The translations under genes were made by a program, and so were the position numbers. Positions 1-7,538 of a DNA stretch of 21,658 bases are shown here, in pieces. Source of the stretch: a virus; IMG/VR virus record IMGVR_UViG_3300032220_001353, positions 1 to 21,658 of that record. One strand, 5' to 3'. Every line of letters begins with the position of its first letter. Positions within the stretch are counted from its first letter, which is position 1. Under the pieces are notes generated by a model. The model saw only the letters and a list, made by a program, of their open reading frames with translations. It did not search any database and was not told the DNA's origin.

Positions 1-372
1 TACTTCAGGATGAAGTTCGGCTCCATAGGTAACTGAGGGATTTTGTTGGAATGTTCCAAATCCTTGTCCTAAATTCGCTGGGTTTAATTTACTTAGTAGA
101 TCATCTCTTAAAAGTCTAACAGTGAGGGGCCAACTAAAATCAACACCTAAATCACTTACAGGAGATTCTGTTCCTCCTATTTCTACTAAAGCAAATAACA
201 TTACAGGATCAGCAAAGTTTCTTCCTTCAAAGGCTTCACCATACATGTTAGTTTTAGTTTCACCTACTTTATATTTGTAATAAATAATTTCTTGTGATAT
301 AATGTTTCCCATCAACTCTCGGTTGACTCTTCGGAACATACTAATATCTCTGGAACCGCCGTATAATGCCAT
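1..372 (-). CDS. Putative neck / head-tail connector protein (gp14-like), partial
   Basis: The frame opens with ATG at 372 and runs 124 codons to the window edge without a stop, so the C-terminus is missing. The protein begins MALYGGSRDISMFRRVNREL and continues with a YYKYKV segment and an NMYGEAFEG segment. This start, followed by an Asn-x-Tyr-Gly-Glu motif, resembles neck or connector proteins that I recall from marine T4-like phages. The gene lies 1 base after the stop of the 374-1606 gene (TAATATG), and an AGGA lies just upstream of the ATG, so it is the next gene of the same operon. The position after another neck-like protein supports a head-tail joining role. The assignment to gp14 itself is uncertain; it could be another connector protein. 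Confidence 0.6.
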   Translation of the reverse strand, partial: MALYGGSRDISMFRRVNRELMGNIISQEIIYYKYKVGETKTNMYGEAFEGRNFADPVMLFALVEIGGTESPVSDLGVDFSWPLTVRLLRDDLLSKLNPANLGQGFGTFQQNPSVTYGAELHPEV

Positions 373-373
373 A

Positions 374-1606
374 TTATCCTATAAAAATTGTCATTGGTAC
401 TTGGTTTATTTCAGCAACACGAGCTACTGATTCTGCTGCTCTTCTTTCAAGTAATGATTGACGAGAAGTTTGATCAAAATATTCTCTTAATCTTGTTATT
501 AATGCTTCTTTTTCTGTTGCTGATGCTGATACTAGGTCATCACCATTTAATGTTACTTCTGCTCCGGGAATTGGGATTGATGAATATTTATTTCTTACTA
601 ATCCTAATACTTCTTTAGCTTTAGCTAATGTATATTCAAAAATCCACATTCTACCAATTGAATTAATTTTAGAATATGTTGGATTTACATAAGGTACATT
701 TGATGTGTTTGAAATTTTATTTGTACCATCTCCAAAAGCTGCCTCTATTCTATCTTGAACTTTAAGAAAATCAAATACTAAATAATGTCCATATCCTAAT
801 CCTCCACCATCATCAATACCTAAATCAAAATCACCAGTTCCAGGAACCGGGAATACTGAAATAATATTATTTACTATATTAAATGTATAATTTGAAAGTG
901 TTACTGTATTGTTCATCTCAATAGCTTGGATGTTTTGAATGGTAAAACTTGTAGGCATCATCAAATAATTTGAATAACCATATCCCATACCATATACACC
1001 AGCTGCGGGTACACCACCTAAACCATTTCCTGCACCTGTTCCTAACATTGGAGCATACATTTGACTAATAGCGGGTGGCGGTTGGTAAAATACATTTTTT
1101 ATTTCAATACCACCTACAATACCATTTGCTTCAGCCCAAGCTGCTAGATCATAATCTTGTACTCCTGGGAGGAGGACTAATTGGCCTTTATACCAAGTTA
1201 CGTTACCTCCAGCTCCTGCTTCTTCACCATATTGTTGAGATAATCTAACAATACTAGAGAATGTAGGTGTAACTACATCTGTGTTTACATCTACAGATGT
1301 TGGTGCTCCTTCTAAAGATAAATAATTATCTCTTGTTTGAAAAGCATATAATTCGTTACCATAAATTGTAACAGCTTCTTCAAAACCAGCCCAAAAATTA
1401 ATATCTTGTAATTCGACATTTTCAATAGGATATCCTAAACGTAATGCACAAAAGTTAGCAACTTTATTAGCATCAGTTTGGAACTGGCTATCAGTATCAT
1501 AAAATCCAAATGGAGTTGGTGGTGGCCATACACTAGGTGTGCCATAATAAGATGCTGAGACTTGAGCAAATGAGGATGAACCAGGCCAAATAGGAATGTT
1601 TGCCAT
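374..1606 (-). CDS. Putative neck / head-tail connector structural protein
   Basis: This 410-residue protein probably forms part of the neck between portal and tail. Its N-terminal third has the segment LGYPIENVELQDINFWAGFE (about residues 57-76), which resembles the helical N-terminal region of gp13-like neck proteins in marine T4-like phages, where a LG-YP-x-V-E-L-x-D pattern precedes an E-E-A helix. The middle is Gly/Pro/Tyr-rich (about 170-225). The C-terminal third has a helical stretch with VRNKYSSIPIPGAEVTLNG, then a Glu/Arg-rich helix, and ends in VPMTIFIG. No transmembrane segment or signal peptide is visible. It follows a beta-rich virion-type gene and precedes another neck-like gene by 1 base. 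Family membership is from memory of related proteins; the structural role is well supported by context, the exact gp13 equivalence less so. Confidence 0.62.
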   Translation of the reverse strand: MANIPIWPGSSSFAQVSASYYGTPSVWPPPTPFGFYDTDSQFQTDANKVANFCALRLGYPIENVELQDINFWAGFEEAVTIYGNELYAFQTRDNYLSLEGAPTSVDVNTDVVTPTFSSIVRLSQQYGEEAGAGGNVTWYKGQLVLLPGVQDYDLAAWAEANGIVGGIEIKNVFYQPPPAISQMYAPMLGTGAGNGLGGVPAAGVYGMGYGYSNYLMMPTSFTIQNIQAIEMNNTVTLSNYTFNIVNNIISVFPVPGTGDFDLGIDDGGGLGYGHYLVFDFLKVQDRIEAAFGDGTNKISNTSNVPYVNPTYSKINSIGRMWIFEYTLAKAKEVLGLVRNKYSSIPIPGAEVTLNGDDLVSASATEKEALITRLREYFDQTSRQSLLERRAAESVARVAEINQVPMTIFIG

Positions 1607-1615
1607 ATTTTTTTA

Positions 1616-2038
1616 TTAAGTTGTTACAATGTAATACTCTATACTTGCTGCACTACTTGAAGGTTGTACTTTAACTGATTGGATATCACTAAATGTTAAT
1701 CCACTTGTACTACCAGTCATTTTACTAGTAGAAATCATATATGAACTTCCAGTAGCAATCAAATAACTCATAGCTTCTGTTGAAGAAGATACAATTAATT
1801 TAATAGGAGTAACGGTTGAATTATTAGTTACTCTAACGTACTGTACACTACTTGTTACAAAAGTACCAGCACCAGGAACTGAATCCATGGAAAATAATGT
1901 TGTAACAGATCCTGTAGGTACACTTAAAATTCTATTATCAACATAATTAACATTGTTAATTGTTTGAGTTACTGAGGACCCTACGTTATCCCCATTCAGT
2001 GTTAATATCTCAAATATTTGTGAGGTGAAAGTTGCCAT
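1616..2038 (-). CDS. Beta-rich putative virion structural protein
   Basis: This 140-residue protein is rich in Ser, Thr, Val and Asn, with alternating hydrophobic and polar residues typical of an all-beta virion protein. It has no charged clusters, signal peptide or enzymatic motif. The segments VQYVRVTNNS, IKLIVSSS and EYYIVTT read as beta strands. The start ATG at 2038 is preceded by an A-rich leader without a Shine-Dalgarno sequence. It lies between phoH and the putative neck genes, 9 bases before the next start, so it is probably a small head, neck or decoration component. I do not recognise the family with certainty. Confidence 0.6.
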   Translation of the reverse strand: MATFTSQIFEILTLNGDNVGSSVTQTINNVNYVDNRILSVPTGSVTTLFSMDSVPGAGTFVTSSVQYVRVTNNSTVTPIKLIVSSSTEAMSYLIATGSSYMISTSKMTGSTSGLTFSDIQSVKVQPSSSAASIEYYIVTT

Positions 2039-2044
2039 GCTTTT

Positions 2045-2058
2045 TATTAATAAATATT
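2045..2058 (-). promoter_or_regulatory. Candidate late-promoter-like motif upstream of the beta-rich structural gene
   Basis: The minus strand reads AATATTTATTAATA, ending 6 bases before the ATG at 2038, in the 39-base gap after phoH. It is a variant of the recurrent TATAATATTTATAA motif found in other gaps of this window. It may be a promoter element; an AT-rich spacer is the alternative. Confidence 0.3.
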
Positions 2059-2077
2059 AAAAAGCTATGGCTCATTC

Positions 2078-2812
2078 CTATTTTTTTAACTTTCCGCTTG
2101 TTCCTGCAGAACCAGTTATAATTCCTATTTCTGCTGCTTCTTCATACAATGAAATTAAATCATCTACAATTGGATCTCTGTGATTTTTAACTAATGTAAT
2201 AGAACACATATTTTTAATTTTGCGTCCTGCTGTATATAAGAATCTAAAACCTGAATCGCGTCGGGATTTTAAATCTACTTGGTGGTCATCACCACATACA
2301 ATCATTTTTGAACGTAAACCAATACGAGTAGCAATCATTTCCATTTGTTCATGAGTAACATTTTGTGCCTCATCAACAATAATACATGAATCCAAAAATG
2401 TTCTACCTCGCATAAATGCTAAAGGTACAATTTCAATAGCACCATCTGCTATTAATTTTTCAACCTTTTCTTTATCATATAAAGCATACATATTTTGATA
2501 AATTGGTTGAATCCATGGATCCATTTTTTCTCTTAAGTCACCTGGAAGAAAACCAATTTCTTCTTTTGATACTGTTGGGCGTGTAATTATAATTTTTGTA
2601 AAGTGTCGTCTTAAAAGACCATCTAAGGCAACTTGAACCGCTAGTAATGTTTTACCGCTACCAGCTCTACCAGCTAAAATTGTTAATGTATTTTTTAATA
2701 TTTCATCTTTAGCGTTTTTCTGCTCTTCGTTTAAAGGAATTTTAAAATTTATTGGGTTTTTCACTATTCGTTTTTCTCTAAATACCTCGTCGGTATGATG
2801 GTTTGAAGTCAT
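2078..2812 (-). CDS. phoH: PhoH-like ATPase
   Basis: This 244-residue P-loop ATPase of the PhoH family is a common auxiliary gene in marine phages. The Walker A motif GRAGSGKT is at about residues 48-55, followed by the family-typical TRPTVSKEEIGFLPGD segment (78-92). The Walker B/DEAQ motif IIVDEAQN is at about 144-151 and the GDDHQVD sensor-like motif at about 174-180. The family is related to the N-terminal half of superfamily 1 helicases; its role in phages is unresolved, with phosphate stress and RNA metabolism both proposed. The start at 2812 overlaps the end of the phosphatidylserine decarboxylase gene by 35 bases. The next in-frame Met is past the Walker A motif, so this start must be close to correct. 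It is the last gene of the three-gene accessory cassette. Confidence 0.93.
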   Translation of the reverse strand: MTSNHHTDEVFREKRIVKNPINFKIPLNEEQKNAKDEILKNTLTILAGRAGSGKTLLAVQVALDGLLRRHFTKIIITRPTVSKEEIGFLPGDLREKMDPWIQPIYQNMYALYDKEKVEKLIADGAIEIVPLAFMRGRTFLDSCIIVDEAQNVTHEQMEMIATRIGLRSKMIVCGDDHQVDLKSRRDSGFRFLYTAGRKIKNMCSITLVKNHRDPIVDDLISLYEEAAEIGIITGSAGTSGKLKK

Positions 2813-3527
2813 TATCTTGGAAATTAATTTTTACTAATTTATCAAGTCCTGCGTTAACATGCATTGTATCATCTAATACAGTCTCGAAATTAAATCTTTC
2901 GTCTAAAGGCAAAACTAAATCTACTTGTGACCCCCATCGAATTAGACTAAATCTTTCGTTTTGAGCACATAGATCTAATTGCTTTTTAAATGGAGCAATC
3001 ACATTTACATCTTCATCTGCAATTTGTATTAGATAGTATGTGTAATCAAGAGAAGGAACATACACTTTGTTAAACATGCGTTCATTGTACTTTAAGTACT
3101 CCATATTATTTGGGTTGATTACCTTATTTAAGATATCCTTCTCAACCGCTAACATGGGTTTGTTTGTAGATTCAATGGGTTCTAATGATTCATATGTAAG
3201 TACACCACCATAAGGTATTCTGTTAATATGAACATCATAAAATGACATAAATATACCAATTACTAATGATGGTTTATCATATTCATCATTACCCATTACA
3301 TCTTTAAGAGTATAATTCATACCCTTAATTTCAACAACTGCTTCATCAGGTTTTACAACCTTTTGATATATAATAGTTCCATCAGCTGGGCTGTAGAAAT
3401 GTTCATGATCAATGTAAGTTGGGCGGATTGGATCTCTAAAGAAAAAAGTATTAGATAATTCGCCTATAGGAAGTTTAGATAATTCTTTAACTTCTCCATT
3501 TAACCATTCTGTTAATGTCTGTGCCAT
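2778..3527 (-). CDS. psd: Phosphatidylserine decarboxylase (pyruvoyl-dependent)
   Basis: This 249-residue protein has the full motif set of the short phosphatidylserine decarboxylases, which convert phosphatidylserine to phosphatidylethanolamine. FFFRDPIRP at residues 28-36 and SPADG at 46-50 match the N-terminal signature, with Asp49 as the likely member of the processing triad. SFYDVHINRIP at 95-105 carries the conserved His100. RFSLIRWGSQVDLVLP at 192-207 contains the Gly199-Ser200 bond expected to self-cleave, leaving a pyruvoyl group on the alpha chain. The protein has no strong transmembrane segment. Its ATG overlaps the stop of the upstream guanidino-enzyme gene (TAATG), which indicates translational coupling. 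A related pyruvoyl decarboxylase with another lipid substrate (archaetidylserine-type, for example) is possible; the family call is strong. Confidence 0.88.
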   Translation of the reverse strand: MAQTLTEWLNGEVKELSKLPIGELSNTFFFRDPIRPTYIDHEHFYSPADGTIIYQKVVKPDEAVVEIKGMNYTLKDVMGNDEYDKPSLVIGIFMSFYDVHINRIPYGGVLTYESLEPIESTNKPMLAVEKDILNKVINPNNMEYLKYNERMFNKVYVPSLDYTYYLIQIADEDVNVIAPFKKQLDLCAQNERFSLIRWGSQVDLVLPLDERFNFETVLDDTMHVNAGLDKLVKINFQDNDFKPSYRRGI

Positions 3528-4444
3528 TATAGGAGAGATTTAGAATGATCAACTCTATTTAAATGCATCATCATACAAGATAACATAGCACCCGATTTCA
3601 TATATTCTGATAGATTAAATATTACAGGTTCCATACCGTTATCAGAACAAATTTTTTCTAGTGTTTTTATTTTATTTTTTTCACCTTCATAATATTCGTG
3701 TGATTTTTTTAATTCTGAAATATTAGAAGCACATAAAATCATGTTTCCTAATCTTACTGAGTTAGTCATTCCACCTAAAGCATCATCAACAGTAACATCA
3801 ATAATATCAGTATGTTTTTCTAACATTTTAATTTCTTCAGGATCATATAATTCTGTACAAACTAATGTTTGATCTTGATTTAATGCGAAGATAGAACAAT
3901 CTAAATGGTACATATATTCATCAGTCATTGCTAACTTAAGAATATTCATATCAAATTCTTTTTCCATCCATTCATAAGCTTTAACATTTGAACGGATACC
4001 ATAACCACCAATATAAACATTATCATATAGATATTTAATATCAGCTTCACCTTCCCATTTATAAGGGGAAATATGAGTTTTATAACCCATTTGGTTAAAG
4101 AATTTTTCACCTACTAATTCTTCACCTTTACGAGGGTCAGAAGTATAATTTGATAATAAAATAACATTATCATCTTTAATATGAGGTAATTGAAGTCCTA
4201 AATTAGCTACATAAACTTGATCTTGAAGATTTCCTTCAGAGGGTAACAAATAAACTAAAGATTGGCCTGATACAAAATTGTATAAGTCCATAAATTGTTT
4301 ATAAGCTTTAGGTCTATTAATTGCTAATTCATCATCTGTTAATTCTTGCATCCAGATGTTGTTAGGATCACTTGTTGCTAAAGTGAAGGGGAAGTTCATT
4401 ACAAAACTTTGTAAAGGCAACTGACTTGGTGTTTCTTTAATCAT
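3527..4444 (-). CDS. Guanidino-group-modifying enzyme (amidinotransferase / DDAH-like, COG1834 type)
   Basis: This 305-residue protein looks like a member of the pentein fold superfamily that includes dimethylarginine dimethylaminohydrolase and amidinotransferases, which attack guanidino groups through a catalytic Cys. The family landmarks are in order: DQVYVANLG (75-83), LSNYTSDPRKGEE (97-109), EGEAD (131-135), a GGYGIR segment (146-151), YHLDCSIFAL (179-188) with His180 and Asp182, and SGAMLSCMMMHLNR (284-297) with the likely nucleophile Cys290. The key residues look intact, so it is probably active. The substrate (arginine, methylarginine, agmatine or another guanidine) cannot be told. The gene is first after the major-capsid terminator, with its own putative promoter, and overlaps the decarboxylase gene through TAATG. 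Confidence 0.78.
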   Translation of the reverse strand: MIKETPSQLPLQSFVMNFPFTLATSDPNNIWMQELTDDELAINRPKAYKQFMDLYNFVSGQSLVYLLPSEGNLQDQVYVANLGLQLPHIKDDNVILLSNYTSDPRKGEELVGEKFFNQMGYKTHISPYKWEGEADIKYLYDNVYIGGYGIRSNVKAYEWMEKEFDMNILKLAMTDEYMYHLDCSIFALNQDQTLVCTELYDPEEIKMLEKHTDIIDVTVDDALGGMTNSVRLGNMILCASNISELKKSHEYYEGEKNKIKTLEKICSDNGMEPVIFNLSEYMKSGAMLSCMMMHLNRVDHSKSLL

Positions 4445-4463
4445 GTAACTAATTTTATGTTTT

Positions 4464-4478
4464 GTTATACATATTATA
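4464..4478 (-). promoter_or_regulatory. Candidate promoter motif for the guanidino-enzyme/psd/phoH cassette
   Basis: The minus strand reads TATAATATGTATAAC, 19-33 bases upstream of the ATG at 4444. It matches the recurrent TATAATATTTATAA motif of this window with a T-to-G change. A terminator lies immediately upstream, so this operon needs a promoter within 4445-4493, which supports the call. Confidence 0.45.
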
Positions 4479-4490
4479 TAGGCCTATATA
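4475..4490. repeat. Perfect 16-bp palindrome TATATAGGCCTATATA
   Basis: A perfect inverted repeat with no loop overlaps the upstream edge of the candidate promoter motif, in the gap between the capsid terminator and the accessory cassette. It could be an operator for a dimeric regulator. Confidence 0.5.
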
Positions 4491-4493
4491 AGT

Positions 4494-4520
4494 AAAAAAA
4501 AGCCCCGATTTCTCGGGGCT
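4494..4520 (-). terminator. Rho-independent terminator after the major capsid gene
   Basis: An 8-bp stem (AGCCCCGA paired with TCGGGGCT, 4501-4508 with 4513-4520) closes a 4-base loop and is followed on the minus strand by an uninterrupted T run (A tract 4494-4501 on the plus strand). It lies 25 bases past the stop of the capsid gene. A weaker T run on the other side (TTCTTTT) might allow some function in the other direction. Confidence 0.92.
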
Positions 4521-4545
4521 TCTTTTAATCTAATGTTGTTCTAAA

Positions 4546-6261
4546 TTAGATAGTATTTAATCCATTTACATAGATTTTACCATAGAATTCAGGACGTAAC
4601 ATTTTCTTAGCGTAACGAGTCAAGAGACCTTTACGTGGAGTAAATGTATCTGGATCGTACACTAATGGTGTCATAATTAATGGAATGTATGGAGCGAATA
4701 CAGCACCTGTTTCCAAGAACTGAGAACCTCTATAACCCATAAGGATTAAGTTTTCAGTCATGTAAGGGTTTTTGTAAACTTTGTAACGACCATTAACTGA
4801 ACCTACTTTTTGTACACCGAAAGCGTATTCCATTTGATCAGCTTCACCATTGTTTGTAGAAGCGAATCCTGGGATTGACTCAAGGATAGTAGCGATTGTA
4901 GGAGAAGTTACTAAGAAGTTAGCACCTCCACGTAAAGTCAACTGGTGGATTTTATTAGATACTTTTTGGATTTTAGTACCTAATGTTTGGAACCACTGAC
5001 CTTGTGTGTTGTAGAAACCTTGTGTTCCTGAAGCAGCACTGAAAGCACCGTTTGAATAAACTGTGTTGTTAATAGCTGACCAGTACTCAGTTGCAGCAGC
5101 AGCATCTTCAATCAACATATCTAAAATTTCCAAATCAATTTCCATTGAAATGTACTCAGACATGATGTTTGTTAATTCCGCTTCAGCATCGATGTTTTGG
5201 TAAGCAGCTAAATCTTGTGCAAATTCAGGAGTCCATACAGCTTTCAACTTTTTAGTCTTAGCAGTGATGGCTTGAGATTGCATTCTTACGTTAATCTCTG
5301 GGATAGCGATTTGAGTGTTTGAAGTAGCATTCGGTACTGAGAAAGAACCTGAAGCTTCGAAATCACCACGACCAGATCCACTGTAGTTATTACCACCTGA
5401 ATAAGTTGGAATACCATCTGCATTACCTGCTTTCTGGTAAGTAACTGTATAAGCACCATTTTCTAAGATTTGTGCTGTAGAAGCAGTTACATAGAAAGTA
5501 ATAGTATTAGCAGTGTAGTTGTAAGAAGTAAACTGGTTTAAGTTAGTAGCTGTAACAACGTTTGAACCTGAAGAGATAATAAATCCACGAACTGCATCTT
5601 GGTCAAATCCTGGAAGGTTTGTTGATGCTGCAGGGAAAACGATTTCCTTGATAGTACCAGCAGCAACTGAAGCTGAAAACTCAGAATCAAAATCAACATC
5701 TTGGAAAGAAGCAGATGTAACACCAGCGGATGCTGTAATTGCTACTGCAGAACTTGAGAAGTTGTTAGTTGCGTACGTAAAACGACCCTCAGGACCACCA
5801 TATAAACCACCTACTGCCTCGGGAGTAGAGAATGGGAATTGAGAAGCGGTATTACGAGTACCATAAAGTGATTGACCTTCAGTAAATGGAGACTTAGTGT
5901 TACCATATTGAAAATCTAAGAAGAACACTAGGCCAGAAGGCATGTTCATTGGTTGAACTGAAACGAATTCTTTTGCTACGATGGTACCGAATACTTTACG
6001 TACCAATGGAAGAGCAATACCAGCCCAGTTTTCACCTTGTCCGTTAGAAACGAATGAAGAGTTAGAAGAGATTTGGTTTGTTTCAGTTACTAATTGTTTA
6101 GCTTGGTTTTCTAACATGATTGACATGTTATTTTTCTCAAGCTCGCCTAAGCCTTCCAATAGTCCTGTTTTAGACCATTTTCCAGCTAATTTAGCAGCGT
6201 CGCTTTGAAGTGACTTCCAAGAGCCAGCTGCGCTTTCTAATAATTGTTGTACTTGTGACAT
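4546..6261 (-). CDS. 23: Major capsid protein (gp23-like)
   Basis: This 571-residue protein (T4 gp23 is 521) is the HK97-fold shell subunit of a T4-like prohead. The N-terminal 60 residues are helical and charged, like the delta piece that the prohead protease removes. A V-T-E sequence at 58-60 is a plausible cleavage site near the (I/L)-x-E consensus, and the mature chain would start at Thr61. NWAGIALPLVRKVFG (78-92) corresponds to the conserved start of the mature capsid core, and MPSGLVFFLDFQYG (107-120) matches the gp23 family. The C-terminal YAKKMLRPEFYGKIYVNGL is also family-typical. The start lacks a Shine-Dalgarno sequence and follows an A-rich leader. It is the second gene of the scaffold-capsid operon, followed by a strong terminator. 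Confidence 0.95.
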   Translation of the reverse strand: MSQVQQLLESAAGSWKSLQSDAAKLAGKWSKTGLLEGLGELEKNNMSIMLENQAKQLVTETNQISSNSSFVSNGQGENWAGIALPLVRKVFGTIVAKEFVSVQPMNMPSGLVFFLDFQYGNTKSPFTEGQSLYGTRNTASQFPFSTPEAVGGLYGGPEGRFTYATNNFSSSAVAITASAGVTSASFQDVDFDSEFSASVAAGTIKEIVFPAASTNLPGFDQDAVRGFIISSGSNVVTATNLNQFTSYNYTANTITFYVTASTAQILENGAYTVTYQKAGNADGIPTYSGGNNYSGSGRGDFEASGSFSVPNATSNTQIAIPEINVRMQSQAITAKTKKLKAVWTPEFAQDLAAYQNIDAEAELTNIMSEYISMEIDLEILDMLIEDAAAATEYWSAINNTVYSNGAFSAASGTQGFYNTQGQWFQTLGTKIQKVSNKIHQLTLRGGANFLVTSPTIATILESIPGFASTNNGEADQMEYAFGVQKVGSVNGRYKVYKNPYMTENLILMGYRGSQFLETGAVFAPYIPLIMTPLVYDPDTFTPRKGLLTRYAKKMLRPEFYGKIYVNGLNTI

Positions 6262-6294
6262 TGTTTTTAGTTGTTTTTTTTAGTTATTAAAAAA

Positions 6295-7437
6295 TTATTT
6301 TGTAATTCCTGCTAAATGTTGCCATCTAGCAAATTGATCATTTACCTCAAGAATTGGAGATTTTGTTGGAGCAATTCCTGCAGCTTTAGAAGCACCACCC
6401 ATCATAGATTCAGTTACTGAAGATTTTTTGGATTTAGGTTCATTTGATAAAGTTTCAAATACCAATTTTGCTTCTTTAGCAGTAGTTGCTTTGTCAAAAG
6501 CTTCCAATACTTTTACTTTTTGACTTTCGGTCAAGTTTTTAGATCTGAAGATTTTGTTAGTGTAAAGTAATTTAGCATTTAACAAATTAACTTCGTTTAA
6601 GTCAGTTTTAATAGTTTCGATAGTAGAATAAGCTTCGTCAAGTTTAGCTTCCATTTCTTTTAGCTTTTTCTTGTAATCTTCTTTACCTTCTTCTTCAGCA
6701 GTGTCTTTTTTGTCACCACGTTTAGCAGCAGGTACGTCACCTTTGTTACCACCGTACTTTTTTCTTTCAGCTAACTCAGCTACTAATTCGTCGATGTTAA
6801 TTTCTTCTTCTTCCGAAGCTTCCATTTCTTCACCTTCTCCTTCTTCACCTTCTTCACCTTCAATTTCGCCTTCTAGTTCCCCTGCGGATACCATATCGGC
6901 GATTACTGATTCGATAAATGATTTAAGATCATCTTCAGTCATGTTTTCAAGATCAATTTCCTCATCATCACCCATTTCTACTTCAGCTTCACCAGCTTCT
7001 GCTTCTTCCTCTGCTACATTACCTTTAGCAGTAGGACCTTTAGGGTCATTGATTAGGTCTTCTTCACCTTCCATCATTTCCTCTTTTTCTCCTTCTTCCA
7101 TTTCATCGAGTTCTCTAAGAAGTTCATCTAAGTCCATTTCTTCTAGGTCTGATGCTTCATCCATTTCTCCAGCTTCATCCATTGTTTCAGCTTCATCCAT
7201 TTCTTTTGCTTCGTCCATGTCGAAATTTTCTTCCATTTCCTTCTTGTCCTCCATTTCAGCTACTTTCTTGTCTTCAGCTTCATCCATATCATCCATTTCA
7301 GCTAACTTTGCAGCTAGTTTTTCACGAATCATTGGGTTGAAAACTTCTTCAAGAGCAGCTTTTGCATTTGCAATAGCAGTTTCTTTAACGGCTTTTGCAT
7401 CAGCGATTGCTTCTTTTAGCAAGTCTCTGTTGTTCAT
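6295..7437 (-). CDS. 22: Prohead core scaffolding protein (gp22-like)
   Basis: This very acidic 380-residue protein is the internal scaffold on which the prohead assembles and which the protease later degrades. I chose the ATG at 7437 because GAGGA lies 8 bases upstream; a TTG 15 bases earlier would use that same sequence as codons. The N-terminus (MNNRDLLKEAI) is a helical Ala/Lys/Glu region, the centre is dominated by Glu, Asp and Met with MDEA repeats, and the last 120 residues are a coiled coil plus LLYTNKIFRSKNLTESQKVK, a signature of gp22-like proteins in T4-type phages. Several I/L-x-E tripeptides provide protease sites. It lies directly before the capsid gene, as gene 22 does in T4. 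The acidic centre has little sequence specificity; the call rests on the C-terminus and position. Confidence 0.88.
   Translation of the reverse strand: MNNRDLLKEAIADAKAVKETAIANAKAALEEVFNPMIREKLAAKLAEMDDMDEAEDKKVAEMEDKKEMEENFDMDEAKEMDEAETMDEAGEMDEASDLEEMDLDELLRELDEMEEGEKEEMMEGEEDLINDPKGPTAKGNVAEEEAEAGEAEVEMGDDEEIDLENMTEDDLKSFIESVIADMVSAGELEGEIEGEEGEEGEGEEMEASEEEEINIDELVAELAERKKYGGNKGDVPAAKRGDKKDTAEEEGKEDYKKKLKEMEAKLDEAYSTIETIKTDLNEVNLLNAKLLYTNKIFRSKNLTESQKVKVLEAFDKATTAKEAKLVFETLSNEPKSKKSSVTESMMGGASKAAGIAPTKSPILEVNDQFARWQHLAGITK
7153..7218 (-). repeat. 18-bp tandem repeat encoding MDEA units in the scaffold gene
   Basis: Four Met-Asp-Glu-Ala units occur at a six-residue period inside the scaffold coding sequence, visible on the plus strand as repeated gcttcatccat/gcttcgtccat. 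A related MDEA lies about 20 residues earlier. The period and near-identical codons suggest expansion by slippage or unequal exchange in a low-complexity acidic region. Confidence 0.7.
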
Positions 7438-7517
7438 ACTGTTTGTCCTCAAATTTGTTTGTTGGAAATACGCTTAATGTTGACGATTGTCGAAGCGTAA
7501 TAAAATTTATTAATTTA

Positions 7518-7538
7518 ATGCAATATATAAGATTGCAT
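7518..7538. promoter_or_regulatory. Inverted repeat in the leader of the scaffold-capsid operon
   Basis: ATGCAAT and ATTGCAT form a perfect 7-bp inverted repeat with a 7-base spacer. It lies in the noncoding stretch 7438-7586 between the protease-operon terminator and the scaffold ATG, which must contain the promoter for the scaffold and capsid genes. The minus strand also reads CATAATATGC at 7535-7544, close to the recurrent TATAATATTTATAA motif. A promoter or operator role is inferred; nothing else is evident in this leader. Confidence 0.4.

Noticed and set aside
7437-7452. Earlier TTG start for the scaffold gene
   Set aside because: The GAGGA within these codons is well placed as the Shine-Dalgarno sequence for the ATG at 7437, so the five extra residues are probably not translated.
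6701-7477. Long Ser-rich open frame on the plus strand opposite the scaffold gene
   Set aside because: It is the mirror of the Glu/Asp/Met-rich scaffold codons (GAA/GAT read as TTC/ATC gives Ser, Phe and Ile). All other genes lie on the minus strand and it has no credible domain.
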